A program made the translations under genes and the position numbers. The notes beneath the pieces are model-generated. The model had not been told where the DNA came from, made no database searches, and saw only the letters and a program-made list of their open reading frames with translations. This document shows, piece after piece, positions 33,567-42,979 of a DNA stretch of 49,548 nucleotides; the first letter of the stretch is position 1; each line of letters begins with the position of its first letter. Origin of the DNA: Candidatus Hydrogenedentota bacterium (GTDB lineage Bacteria; Hydrogenedentota; Hydrogenedentia; Hydrogenedentales; CAIZGN01); the NCBI GenBank assembly GCA_903932505.1, contig CAIZGN010000689.1, positions 1 to 49,548 of the forward strand, in the 5' to 3' direction.

Positions 33567-36500
33567 ATGCTAGCCATCCGATGCCCCCATTTTTTTGTGC
33601 GCACCCGTCGAACGGGAATTGTTCTGGCCGCCGTCACCGTGGCCTTGGTCGCCACGTCCGCGCTGGCCGTGGACTTCGAGTTCGGTGCTGGGCGTGACGG
33701 TTCCTACACCGTCAGCGGCACTAAAACCGTTCAGGAGGTCTGGGCGGAGCTCGCCGCGAGCGCCTCGATGACCTATGACCCCCTGAATGCCTACCAAGTG
33801 CCCAATTTTGAGAATCTCATCATCGATGAAAACTCTTCGTTGACTGCCGAGTCTTTTTCGGGTGACCCAAGTGCGGCCGTGGACTCGCAGGACGGCGGCA
33901 TTTTGCGCTTGCGGGTGAACGGTACTTTATGGATTAAACCGGGGGGACGTATTGACGTATCCGGACGCGGGTATCACGGGGGAATTGCGGGTGCCGTTGC
34001 AGACCAAAAGGGTGTGCAAGGGGACTCTTGGGGGATGGTGGGAGCCAATGATCGCGTAGAAAACCGGGGTGGTGGTGGCGGTGGTTTGCCCGATCCCACG
34101 GTGGGTGGTGGTGGTGGCGGCGGCAATGCGACCGCAGGCACGGGCGGTGGCGGTGGACGAACGGGCTTGGCGGGTTTATCTTTTGATACGGTGGCGCAAT
34201 CACAGGATCCCTCGTTCCGAGGGAATTATCCGTTTCCGCGTTTTGGCTCGGGCGGTGGCGGAGGCGGTTTCGTGCTGCTGAACGCCAATGCGGCGGCGGT
34301 CGGCGGTTCGGGTGGTGGCGTCATCGTCATTGAGGCGGCACACATCATCAATCAGGGCACGATGTCGGCGGAAGGTTCTGGCGGCGGCACGGGGATTTCT
34401 GGCGGCGGTGGTGGTGGTGGTGGCGGCGTCTGGATACGCACCCTTTCCTCCGAGACCCGTCAGTCGGGTACGGTGACCGTCAAAGGCGGGTCGGGCGGCG
34501 TCAGCAACCCCCCCGTGGGCGAGGAAGGTTTTAACGGCGGGACGGGCGGCTTGGGCGAAAAACGATGGGAGACCCAGTACGAAGTCGCTCCCACGGTTGA
34601 AGGCAACGGTCGCGTGGTGGTCACGCCGGTGGCGAATCAGTTCATCCCCGGCACATTGGTGACGTTGGAGGCCAAGCCGGATGATGGGTGGTGTTTCAAG
34701 GAGTGGACGGTCGGCGCATCGGGCGTGAGCCGGGTGGTGGCTGTGTCGTTGACGGACAACCTGTATCCGAACGCGATTTTTGAGGTGGATCCCGGTCTTC
34801 GTGTGCTTCCCATCGACGAGCAGACGGTGCGTTGCGAAGGCGGTACGGTCTATCTGCAGGTCACGGGCAGTAAGTGCGAACCCACCAGCTGGACCGCCAT
34901 TGTTCAGGAAGGTGTGACCTTCATTACCTTGGCGGCCGGTGGCACGGGCACGATCTCCTATCCCACATCATCAACCATATCGTTGGTCTTGCCGGCCAAC
35001 CAGACCGGCCTCGTGCGCACGGGTAGCATTCTGGTAACGGACACCGATCCCCTGCACGATGTCTCGTATACCATTCCGATTCGCCAGTTGAACTGCCGAC
35101 CGGTTCTGGATGTGCGTCCCACCGACGATCTCGTTCCCTCCGCTGGTGGTGTCCGCTCCTATGGCATCACGAACAAGGGCGAAGGTCTCATGGCATGGAA
35201 CGCGGTCATCACCAGCGGTGCCAATTTTATGACCTTGGGCAATACCAACGGAACCGGGAACGGGGCACTTTCTGTGACCGTTTCTCAGAATCTGACCGCT
35301 GGGCCGCGTGTGGGTACCATCGAAGTTCAAGCGCCGGACGGTGGCGACAGCAGCCCGAAGATTATTACGATTACCCAGGCCAACAACACCCCTGTGCTGG
35401 ATGTGCGACCCACAACGGACTATGTGACCTCGGCGGGCGGGCCGCGCTATTTTTCCATCACCAACAAGGGTGAAGGCACGATGACCTGGAACGCGGTCGT
35501 CACCAGCGGTGCGAACTTTCTCACCTTGGGTACGACCAATGGCACCGGCAATGCCACGCTGGCAGTGACCGTGCTGCCGAACCAGACCTCCGGCCCGCGC
35601 GTGGGTACCATTGAAGTCCAAGCCCCCGACGGCGGGGTGAGCAGCCCGAAGATTATTACCATCAACCAAGCCAACAACACGCCCATTCTGGATGTGATGC
35701 CCACAGAGGACTCGGTGTCTTCCACCGGCGGGAGCCGGGCCTACACGATCGCGAACAAGGGCGATGGCGTGATGGCGTGGAATGCGGTCATCACCAGTGG
35801 CGCGAATTTCCTCACCTTGGGGAACACCAACGGCACAGGGAACGCGACGCTATCGGTGACGGTCGGACCGAACCTGGGTTCGGCACCGAGAACCGGAACG
35901 ATCGAGGTGCGCGCCCCCGATGGCGGGGTGAGCAGCCCAAAAACCATCACGATCACCCAAGCGAACAGCAGCCCGGTTCTGGACGTGCGACCGCTGGAGG
36001 ACTTGGTCTCCTGTCTGGGTGGCGCGCGATATTTCACCATTACGAACCGGGGTGAAGGTGTGATGGCGTGGAACGCGGTGATTCTTGACGGCGCGAATTT
36101 CATGACGCTGGCCACCACGAATGGAACTGGAAACGCCTCGTTGTCGGTAACACTGGCACCAAACCTGACCGCATCCACACGGACGGGCACCATTGAAGTG
36201 CAGGCCCCGGATGGCGGCGTGAGCAGCCCCAAGACCATCACCATCACCCAAGACAAGAACAGTCCGGTGCTGGATGTGGGACTCACGGAAGACTATGTGT
36301 CCTCGCTGGGCGGTTCCCGCACCTATACCATCAGCAACAAGGGACAGGGCGTGATGGACTGGAATGCGGCCGTGATCAGCGGTGCCAATTTCATCACCTT
36401 GAACAACTCGAACGGCACGGGTGCCGGTGCCCTGTCCGTGACCATTGGCCCCAATTTGACCTCCTCGCCACGAACAGGCTCCATCGAGGTTCGTGCGCCG

Positions 36501-39500
36501 GGCGCAGGGGTGAGCACGCCCAAAACGATCACCATCACGCAGGCGAACAGCACACCCGCGCTGGATGTGCGTCCGGTGGATGATTTCGTGCCCTGCGCGG
36601 GCGCGTCCCGTTCGTACACCATCACAAACAAGGGCGAGGGCAACATGCCATGGAGCGCGGTGATTACCGCAGGATCCAATTTCTTAACGCTGGGTGCGGT
36701 GAGCGGCACTGGCACCGGGGCACTCCCTGTGACCATTGCGCCAAATTTGACGTCGCTGCCCCGGGTGGGAACGATTGAAATCCAGGCCCCCGATGCCGTG
36801 GACAGCAGTCCCAAAGTCATCACCATCACCCAGGCGAAGAACAGCCCGATTCTGTATGTGACGCCCACCGAAGATCTCGCCTTGCCCTGTCTGGGCGGTG
36901 TGCGTTACTACACGCTCATAAACAAGGGCGAAGGCGTGATGGCGTGGAACGCCATTGTCACCAGTGGTTCTGGCTTCCTTACCGTGGGAACATCGAGTGG
37001 CGTTGGTGCGGCCTCCTTGAGCGTCACGGTGGCGGCGAACGCGACCTCGGCGGACAGAACCGGAACCATTGAAGTTCGCTGTCCGGACGGTGGGGCGAGC
37101 TCACCACAGGTGATTACCATTACGCAGTCGAAAATTACCCCGATCCTTTCCCTCGCACTCACCGAGGACACCATTTCATCCACCGGAGGTTCTCGCAGCT
37201 ACTCCATCACCAATCTGGGTGAATGCACCATGCCGTGGTCGGCGGAAGTGACCACGGGAGACAATTTCCTCACGCTGGCGAACACCAGTGGAACCGGTGC
37301 CGGCGCCTTGTCAGTGACCATTGCCCCCAATCTGGACTCGTCGCCGAGAATCGGCACGATTACGGTGACCGCGCCCGATGGCGGTGTCAGCAGTCCGCAG
37401 ACCATTACCATCACACAGAACAACAGCCGTCCGGTGCTGGATCTGCGGCCGCTGGAGGACTTTGTGCCGTGCGCGGGCGGTGCGCGCTCCTTCACCATCA
37501 CGAACAAGGGTGAGGGCGCGATGCCTTGGAATGTGGTGGTGACCACGGGCGGCGGTTTCCTCACGCTGGGCGCGAGCAGCGGCACCGGCAGTGGCACACT
37601 GTCCGTGACGGTGGCCCCGAATCTCACCTCCTCGGCCCGCACAGGCACGGTCGAAGTGCAGGCACCGGATGGCGGGGCCAGCAGTCCGCAAACCATCACC
37701 ATCACCCAGGCGAAGAACAGCCCCTCGCTCGACGTCAGCCCGCAGGACGACTTTGTCCCCTGCCTCGGTGGCGCGCGCAGCTACACCATCGCCAACAAGG
37801 GAGAAGGGGTCATGGCTTGGAACGCGGTGGTGACCAGTGGCGGAGGATTCCTCGCCTTGGGTGCGAGCAGCGGCACTGGCCCTGCAGCTCTCTCCGTGAC
37901 TGTGGCCCCCAACCCGACCTCCAATTCCCGCAGTGGCACCATCGAGGTGCGCTGTCCGGACGCCGGGGCGAGTTCCCCCAAGATCATCACTATTTCACAG
38001 GCCAAGATTGCGCCGTTGCTCGACTTGGGCCTCACGGAAGACACCGTGTCCTCGGCGGGCGGCACGCGGAGTTACACCATCACGAATATCGGCGAGTGCG
38101 CGATGCCGTGGGCCGCTGAAATCACCAGCGGCGCGAATTTCCTGTCGCTGGCGAATTCCAGCGGCAATGGGAGCGGCACCTTGTCCGTGACCATCGGCCA
38201 GAATCTGGATACGACACCTCGCATCGGCACCATTGAGGTTACCGCACCGGATGCGGGGGTGAGCAGTCCGAAAACGATTACCATCACGCAGACGAACGCA
38301 CGACCGGTGCTGGATGTGCGCCCGGTGGACGACTTGGTGCCCTGCGCGGGTGGTGCGCGTTCCTACACCATCACCAACCGAGGCGAAGGTGCGATGGCGT
38401 GGAACGCCGTTGTGACAGACGGCCCGGGCTTCCTGACCCTGCCGACGAACAGCGGTAGCGGCACCGCTACCCTGTCGGTGACGGTGGCCCCGAATCTCAC
38501 ATCCTCCGCACGCACCGGCACGATTGAGGTGCAGGCACCGGACGGCGGGGTGAGCAGCCCGAAGACCATCACCATCACCCAGGCGAAGAACAGCCCCGTG
38601 CTGGATGTTACGCCCCTCGAGGACTTTGTGCCCTGCCTGGGCGCGACGCATTCCTTCACCATAGCGAACAAGGGTGAAGGGGCCATGCCGTGGAACGCCG
38701 TCGTGACCAGTGGCGGCGGTTTCCTCACGCTGGGTGCCAGCAGCGGTTCCGGGCCGGGTACGCTCTCGGTGACCGTCGCCGAAAACAAGACGCCGGATGA
38801 CCGGGTGGGCACGGTGGAAATCCAGGCCCCTGACGCCGGCGTCAGCAGCCCCAAGATCATTACCATTACACAGAGCAAGGTGAGTCCCGTGCTGGACGTT
38901 TCGCCCGAAGGCGAGGTTTTTGTGTCCTGCGACGAGGCCCCGGTGACGTTGAATATTACGAACAAGGGCGAGGGCAGTATGACGTGGTCCGCGATTGTGA
39001 CTGGCGGCGCAGACGACTTTCTGGCCTTGCCGGTGAGCAGCGGAATTGGTGCGGCGGCACTTTCCGTGACCGTGAAGCAGAACCGGAGTTCCGGTGAACG
39101 TACCGGCACGATTGAAATCACCGCGCCCGATGCGGTGGGCAGTAGCCCGAAGGTGATCACGATACGTCAGGGATTCATCGAACCCATCCTGAGTGTCGCA
39201 CCGGTGGAACAGCGCATTGGCGGTGCGGGTGGCACGGTGCCGTTCACCGTGGGCTTGGGCGGGGCTCGGTGCACACCGTGGCGGGCCATGCTGCTTAGCG
39301 GGATGCAATACAACATGACGGTTGCACCGGTGGAAGGTCCTATCAAAGGCGCGGGCGATGCCTCGGTTACGGTGACCGCCCCGGCGAATGACCGACCCGA
39401 AGAACGGCGGGCGGAGATGAAGATCATGGTGCAACCCGACGATCTGGCCTTGCCGCTGGAGGAACAGACCGTGGTGATTTATCAGGATCCGTGTCTGGGA

Positions 39501-40037
39501 CCACCGCCACCCACTAATGTCACCGCGAGCGATGGGAAATATGTGAACGGCGTGAAGCTCTTGTGGACGCCCTCGCAGGGTGCGACCCAATACCAAATCT
39601 TCCGCAGTGAGGCCAGCAACTTCAAGGATGCCTTGCTGATCGCGACTACGGCTACGCCTACGTACGTTGATACAACCGCGTTGTATCCCGATGTCGAAAT
39701 CGTCGGGCGTTCGTGCTTCCAGGCGGGCGAGTATCTGGCCAATTATCGCGTCTATTACTATTGGGTGCGCGCGCTGAACAGTTGCGCGGGCAGTGAGCCG
39801 AGCGACCCCAATACGGGGTATCGCGACATGATTCGCCGTATTGCCCCACAATACACGCCGGTGAAAAGTAACACCGACGGGTCCGGCACCACTGTATCCA
39901 ACACCACCGCTACTCCCCAAGCCGCCACCGCGATGCCGGTGGATGCACGTGGAATTTTGGGTGACAACGCCGTCGCCTTGCTGACATTGCTCATGTTGAG
40001 TCTGGGGGCGTTGTGGAAAGGGCAAAAAAGTCTGTAG
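33567..40037 (+). CDS. Giant secreted BACON-repeat protein
   Basis: 2156 residues. 1-34: signal peptide (GIVLAAVTVALVATSALA). About 168-292: glycine runs (GGGGGG...). About 338-409: an InlB_B/Flg_new-type bacterial repeat (VEGNGRVVVTPVANQF...GWCFKEW). About 410-1975: sixteen beta-sandwich repeats, fourteen regular units of 97 residues plus a divergent one at each end, each with P(V/I)LDV, (S/N)xG...MxW(N/S), FLTLG, LSVTV and IEVxAPDGG. These resemble BACON domains (carbohydrate or mucin binding). About 1977-2080: an FN3-like domain. 2130-2156: LGDN, a hydrophobic helix and KGQKSL, possibly a sorting tail. AAGGA is 6 nt before ATG 33567. An adhesin or glycan-binding surface protein is likely. 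Confidence 0.85.
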   Translation: MLAIRCPHFFVRTRRTGIVLAAVTVALVATSALAVDFEFGAGRDGSYTVSGTKTVQEVWAELAASASMTYDPLNAYQVPNFENLIIDENSSLTAESFSGDPSAAVDSQDGGILRLRVNGTLWIKPGGRIDVSGRGYHGGIAGAVADQKGVQGDSWGMVGANDRVENRGGGGGGLPDPTVGGGGGGGNATAGTGGGGGRTGLAGLSFDTVAQSQDPSFRGNYPFPRFGSGGGGGGFVLLNANAAAVGGSGGGVIVIEAAHIINQGTMSAEGSGGGTGISGGGGGGGGGVWIRTLSSETRQSGTVTVKGGSGGVSNPPVGEEGFNGGTGGLGEKRWETQYEVAPTVEGNGRVVVTPVANQFIPGTLVTLEAKPDDGWCFKEWTVGASGVSRVVAVSLTDNLYPNAIFEVDPGLRVLPIDEQTVRCEGGTVYLQVTGSKCEPTSWTAIVQEGVTFITLAAGGTGTISYPTSSTISLVLPANQTGLVRTGSILVTDTDPLHDVSYTIPIRQLNCRPVLDVRPTDDLVPSAGGVRSYGITNKGEGLMAWNAVITSGANFMTLGNTNGTGNGALSVTVSQNLTAGPRVGTIEVQAPDGGDSSPKIITITQANNTPVLDVRPTTDYVTSAGGPRYFSITNKGEGTMTWNAVVTSGANFLTLGTTNGTGNATLAVTVLPNQTSGPRVGTIEVQAPDGGVSSPKIITINQANNTPILDVMPTEDSVSSTGGSRAYTIANKGDGVMAWNAVITSGANFLTLGNTNGTGNATLSVTVGPNLGSAPRTGTIEVRAPDGGVSSPKTITITQANSSPVLDVRPLEDLVSCLGGARYFTITNRGEGVMAWNAVILDGANFMTLATTNGTGNASLSVTLAPNLTASTRTGTIEVQAPDGGVSSPKTITITQDKNSPVLDVGLTEDYVSSLGGSRTYTISNKGQGVMDWNAAVISGANFITLNNSNGTGAGALSVTIGPNLTSSPRTGSIEVRAPGAGVSTPKTITITQANSTPALDVRPVDDFVPCAGASRSYTITNKGEGNMPWSAVITAGSNFLTLGAVSGTGTGALPVTIAPNLTSLPRVGTIEIQAPDAVDSSPKVITITQAKNSPILYVTPTEDLALPCLGGVRYYTLINKGEGVMAWNAIVTSGSGFLTVGTSSGVGAASLSVTVAANATSADRTGTIEVRCPDGGASSPQVITITQSKITPILSLALTEDTISSTGGSRSYSITNLGECTMPWSAEVTTGDNFLTLANTSGTGAGALSVTIAPNLDSSPRIGTITVTAPDGGVSSPQTITITQNNSRPVLDLRPLEDFVPCAGGARSFTITNKGEGAMPWNVVVTTGGGFLTLGASSGTGSGTLSVTVAPNLTSSARTGTVEVQAPDGGASSPQTITITQAKNSPSLDVSPQDDFVPCLGGARSYTIANKGEGVMAWNAVVTSGGGFLALGASSGTGPAALSVTVAPNPTSNSRSGTIEVRCPDAGASSPKIITISQAKIAPLLDLGLTEDTVSSAGGTRSYTITNIGECAMPWAAEITSGANFLSLANSSGNGSGTLSVTIGQNLDTTPRIGTIEVTAPDAGVSSPKTITITQTNARPVLDVRPVDDLVPCAGGARSYTITNRGEGAMAWNAVVTDGPGFLTLPTNSGSGTATLSVTVAPNLTSSARTGTIEVQAPDGGVSSPKTITITQAKNSPVLDVTPLEDFVPCLGATHSFTIANKGEGAMPWNAVVTSGGGFLTLGASSGSGPGTLSVTVAENKTPDDRVGTVEIQAPDAGVSSPKIITITQSKVSPVLDVSPEGEVFVSCDEAPVTLNITNKGEGSMTWSAIVTGGADDFLALPVSSGIGAAALSVTVKQNRSSGERTGTIEITAPDAVGSSPKVITIRQGFIEPILSVAPVEQRIGGAGGTVPFTVGLGGARCTPWRAMLLSGMQYNMTVAPVEGPIKGAGDASVTVTAPANDRPEERRAEMKIMVQPDDLALPLEEQTVVIYQDPCLGPPPPTNVTASDGKYVNGVKLLWTPSQGATQYQIFRSEASNFKDALLIATTATPTYVDTTALYPDVEIVGRSCFQAGEYLANYRVYYYWVRALNSCAGSEPSDPNTGYRDMIRRIAPQYTPVKSNTDGSGTTVSNTTATPQAATAMPVDARGILGDNAVALLTLLMLSLGALWKGQKSL
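35100..39182 (+). repeat. Tandem array of fourteen 291-bp coding repeats
   Basis: The CTG of the (V/I)LD motif recurs at 35106, 35397, 35688 and 35979, exactly 291 bp apart, and goes on to about 39180 with small length changes in two units. Units 5 to 14 show a further 873-bp (three-unit) pattern. Confidence 0.9.
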
Positions 40038-40060
40038 ATTCGAGAGGGAGACCCTTGGCA

Positions 40061-42829
40061 ATGAGCGTTCGATCCTTGTTGCGCGCGTGGGTGTTTGTGG
40101 TCTTGATCAGCGGCGGGGCTTGGGCTGAGTCCTTGACGGACTTCGCCTTGGTGGAGCATTCGGGACTCGATTTCCCGGCGGGGCGCTGTGGCGGTCACGC
40201 TCAGACGGGGGTGGGGTGGACGGCCCCCAAAGACGCGACCGTGACCCTGCGCTGCGCATTCTGGCGCTTGCGCGGGGGGCCGCCCACTCAGGTGACCCTG
40301 TGGGTCCAAGGCCGCAAATGGATTGACGGGGCGGACATCACCGGCAAGTCTGACGCGCCCACCGGTGCCGAGGCACTGCTCGCCAAACAGGGGGGTGATC
40401 CCGCCGGACTTCGCGGGATTTCGGTGCGCGCGGGTGACGAGATACTCGTTGAAATCGGGGGCAACAATTTTGCGGGCATTGACTTCGCCGTGGAGAGTGC
40501 AACGGAGTCGTGGGATCTCGCAAAGGACTTCAGCGACTCGCAAAACCCATCGGGGCCGTGGACCTACGGCCAGGTGAGCAAGGACGCGCAAGGGCTCCCG
40601 CATATCAAGCCCTATGACCTGCACACGGACGATTTCGATCGTCCTGATTTTCCCCAAGGTGGCCAAGGATCGTGGTATGGCAAGGACCTGCCCTTCTACT
40701 GCTCCATCCTGAAAAGTGCAGGCCGCACCGCTGTGGATCCCGAGGTGCGCTATACCAGCGGTCGCACGGTCTATCTGGAGGGTCTGGTGAACGGTCGCTG
40801 GTCGGGCCGATACTGGTCGGTGGACGGACGGCGGAACGTGGCCTATGAGCGCGTCGCAGAACCCGCCTTTCGCCTCGCCATCGATGGCGAGGTTCTGTCC
40901 GACGGATGGGTATTTGTGGGGACTGCCGAGGCGGCCGCGCAACCCGGCTCCCGGCATGTCATCGTCGAGCTGTCCCACCAGACGCGCCCCTTGTCCGTGA
41001 TCTTGCACACGCTGCTTGATGGCACGCCCGTGATAACGCGCTGGCTGGAAATCATCAACCGGGGGGAGAAGTCGATCGCGATCACCGAGCTTCGCCCGTG
41101 GATTACCTGGCTGGGCGCGGGTGGCACATTCTGGGGTGAGGCCAATCCCCCGCGCTATTTCGAGAACCCATTTACGCTGGGCACCTTCACCAAGACGAAC
41201 CACTGCTGGGAGGGTTGGTTCGACTGGAAACTGCTTCCGGCGGGTCGTACCGTCTCCGGTTGTGACACGGGACAGTGTTTCGATGATCCCTTCTTTGTGG
41301 TGCGTAACGATGGCACAGGCGAATACCTCATCGGGGATTTGGCGTGGTCCGCGAACTGGCGGATGGAAATGGATTATGAGCCGGGGACTTTGAATGTGTT
41401 GCGGGTGGGCATTGGCCCGTGGGCCAGTGACGCCCTCCGCGTGATCCCCGCAGGGGAACGCACCGCCACTCCTGCAGTGCATATGGGGCGGGTGGCTGGT
41501 GACCTCGACGCGACGGTGCAGGCGATGCATGACCATGTGCGGCGCAGCGTGCTGCCGCCCCGCGATCCTGAGCGCTCGTACCGCATACAATTCGCCGTTC
41601 CCGGTGATCAAGGCTATCTCTCCCCCAACTTCGGCAACCCCGCCGGATGCACCGAAAAGGCGCTCATGGAAAACGTCGACCTGGCGGTGGCCCTGGGTGC
41701 CGAACTCTTCATCATGGACGCTTGGTGGTGGGAGCGGCAGGGCGACTGGACCGCATCGGAAGAACGCTTTCCGCGCGGCCTCACCCCCTTGGTGGACTAT
41801 GTACACAGCAAGGGCATGATGTTCGGGCTTTATGGAGAGATCGAAAAGGCCAGCCCGGGAAGCCAGATTGCAACAGCGCACCCCGAATGGCTCGAGTGGC
41901 TCAAGCCCTGGCCGATTCTCGATTTGGCCCAGGCGGAGCCTGCCGCATGGATGGAATCACAATTAACCACGCTGATCGAACGGGAGAAATTGGATCTGTT
42001 CCGACTCGACTACAACATTCCTTCAGCCGAAAAGCTCGAAGGCATTCCGCTCCTGCGCGATGGCATCCCCGAAAACCGCTGGTGGCGATACTATGAAGCG
42101 TTTGGCGACATTTTCCGGCGTGTGCAGACGAAGTACCCGGCGTTGGTGTTGCAACAGGCGGCCTGTGGCGGTGGAAGGAACGATCTGGGCACGGCAGGGC
42201 TGTTTCACGAGTCCTACCTCAGCGACGGACTGCGCATGCCGTATGAGATGCAGAATTACGGAGGGCAGACCCTTCATCTCCCCCCGGAAATCATGATTAT
42301 CGCCCACGGCGCGGACGCGGGCGGCGGATTGGGCCATGTGGAAAACTTTGAAACCTATTTGCGGGTCACCTATACCTTGGGAACTCCGTGGATCTTCGCC
42401 GGGATGTCAGCCCCGAATGTGACGGCGCTCAGCGACGAACGCCGTGAGCGGTTTCTGCACTATGGGAAGATCTACAAGGAATTCATTCGCCCGCTGCTGC
42501 CCACCTGCCGAGTCTATCATCACGCCCCGGTGAGTGTGAACGGTGGTGTCGAGTCCAGTCCTTGGTTCGCGATGGAATTCGCTTCCCCCGCACGCGACCG
42601 AGCCTGGGCACTTGTGGCGCGCATCAAGAACGGCGACCCGGAGACCTACGTCTTCCGTCCGCGCGGCCTGAGTCTTTCGCGCACGTATCGCGTGACCTTC
42701 GATAACACGGGCGACGCTGTGGTGATCGATGGCCTCACCCTCATGCGCGAGGGACTGCCGCTGCGACTGGGGAGTACCGGGCAATCCGAATTGATTCTCC
42801 TAGAGGAGACTGCCGCTCCCTTGCCATAG
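40061..42829 (+). CDS. Secreted GH36-like alpha-galactosidase-type enzyme
   Basis: 922 residues with a signal peptide (SLLRAWVFVVLISGGAWA). About 25-150: a beta-rich module that may bind carbohydrate. About 190-520: a supersandwich domain. Then a barrel with FIMDAWWWERQGDWTASEERFPRGL, MMFGLYGEIE, HPEWLEWL and the likely nucleophile D650 in LDLFRLDYN; D722 in YLSDGLRMPYE may be the acid/base. The pattern is that of clan GH-D (GH36), though distant from MelA-like members. It follows the giant gene by 23 bp, so they are probably co-transcribed. ATG 40061 has GAGGGAG 10 nt upstream; TTG 40055 is an alternative start. Confidence 0.8.
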   Translation: MSVRSLLRAWVFVVLISGGAWAESLTDFALVEHSGLDFPAGRCGGHAQTGVGWTAPKDATVTLRCAFWRLRGGPPTQVTLWVQGRKWIDGADITGKSDAPTGAEALLAKQGGDPAGLRGISVRAGDEILVEIGGNNFAGIDFAVESATESWDLAKDFSDSQNPSGPWTYGQVSKDAQGLPHIKPYDLHTDDFDRPDFPQGGQGSWYGKDLPFYCSILKSAGRTAVDPEVRYTSGRTVYLEGLVNGRWSGRYWSVDGRRNVAYERVAEPAFRLAIDGEVLSDGWVFVGTAEAAAQPGSRHVIVELSHQTRPLSVILHTLLDGTPVITRWLEIINRGEKSIAITELRPWITWLGAGGTFWGEANPPRYFENPFTLGTFTKTNHCWEGWFDWKLLPAGRTVSGCDTGQCFDDPFFVVRNDGTGEYLIGDLAWSANWRMEMDYEPGTLNVLRVGIGPWASDALRVIPAGERTATPAVHMGRVAGDLDATVQAMHDHVRRSVLPPRDPERSYRIQFAVPGDQGYLSPNFGNPAGCTEKALMENVDLAVALGAELFIMDAWWWERQGDWTASEERFPRGLTPLVDYVHSKGMMFGLYGEIEKASPGSQIATAHPEWLEWLKPWPILDLAQAEPAAWMESQLTTLIEREKLDLFRLDYNIPSAEKLEGIPLLRDGIPENRWWRYYEAFGDIFRRVQTKYPALVLQQAACGGGRNDLGTAGLFHESYLSDGLRMPYEMQNYGGQTLHLPPEIMIIAHGADAGGGLGHVENFETYLRVTYTLGTPWIFAGMSAPNVTALSDERRERFLHYGKIYKEFIRPLLPTCRVYHHAPVSVNGGVESSPWFAMEFASPARDRAWALVARIKNGDPETYVFRPRGLSLSRTYRVTFDNTGDAVVIDGLTLMREGLPLRLGSTGQSELILLEETAAPLP

Positions 42830-42853
42830 AGGGTAAGTCTTGAGAGGAAAAAC

Positions 42854-42882
42854 TTGACAGATATAAGAATTCGTGATAGATT
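42854..42882 (+). promoter_or_regulatory. Promoter of the hybrid histidine kinase gene
   Basis: TTGACA, a 17-nt spacer and TAGATT preceded by TGA (extended -10). The leader is about 90 nt. Confidence 0.6.
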
Positions 42883-42979
42883 GCACTAGCAGTAAAATAG
42901 AATTTGGGTTACCGAAGTGGGTGCTTTGTTGGCAGGTATGCGTGAGGATGTATGTAATTAACATGAGAGGGTGAGGCTT

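Noticed and set aside
33344-33697. ORF MGGFFIAWVMNLFLAF... ahead of the giant gene
   Set aside because: No ribosome binding site, crosses the promoter and overlaps the giant's signal peptide in another frame.
34069-34440. GGTGGTGGCGG runs as a possible CRISPR or microsatellite locus
   Set aside because: They encode in-frame glycine runs in the giant protein and have no repeat-spacer structure.
37995-40061. Minus-strand ORF of 688 residues (and others) across the BACON array
   Set aside because: Repeats with the same period as the real gene and is composition-driven; it is antisense to a strongly supported protein.
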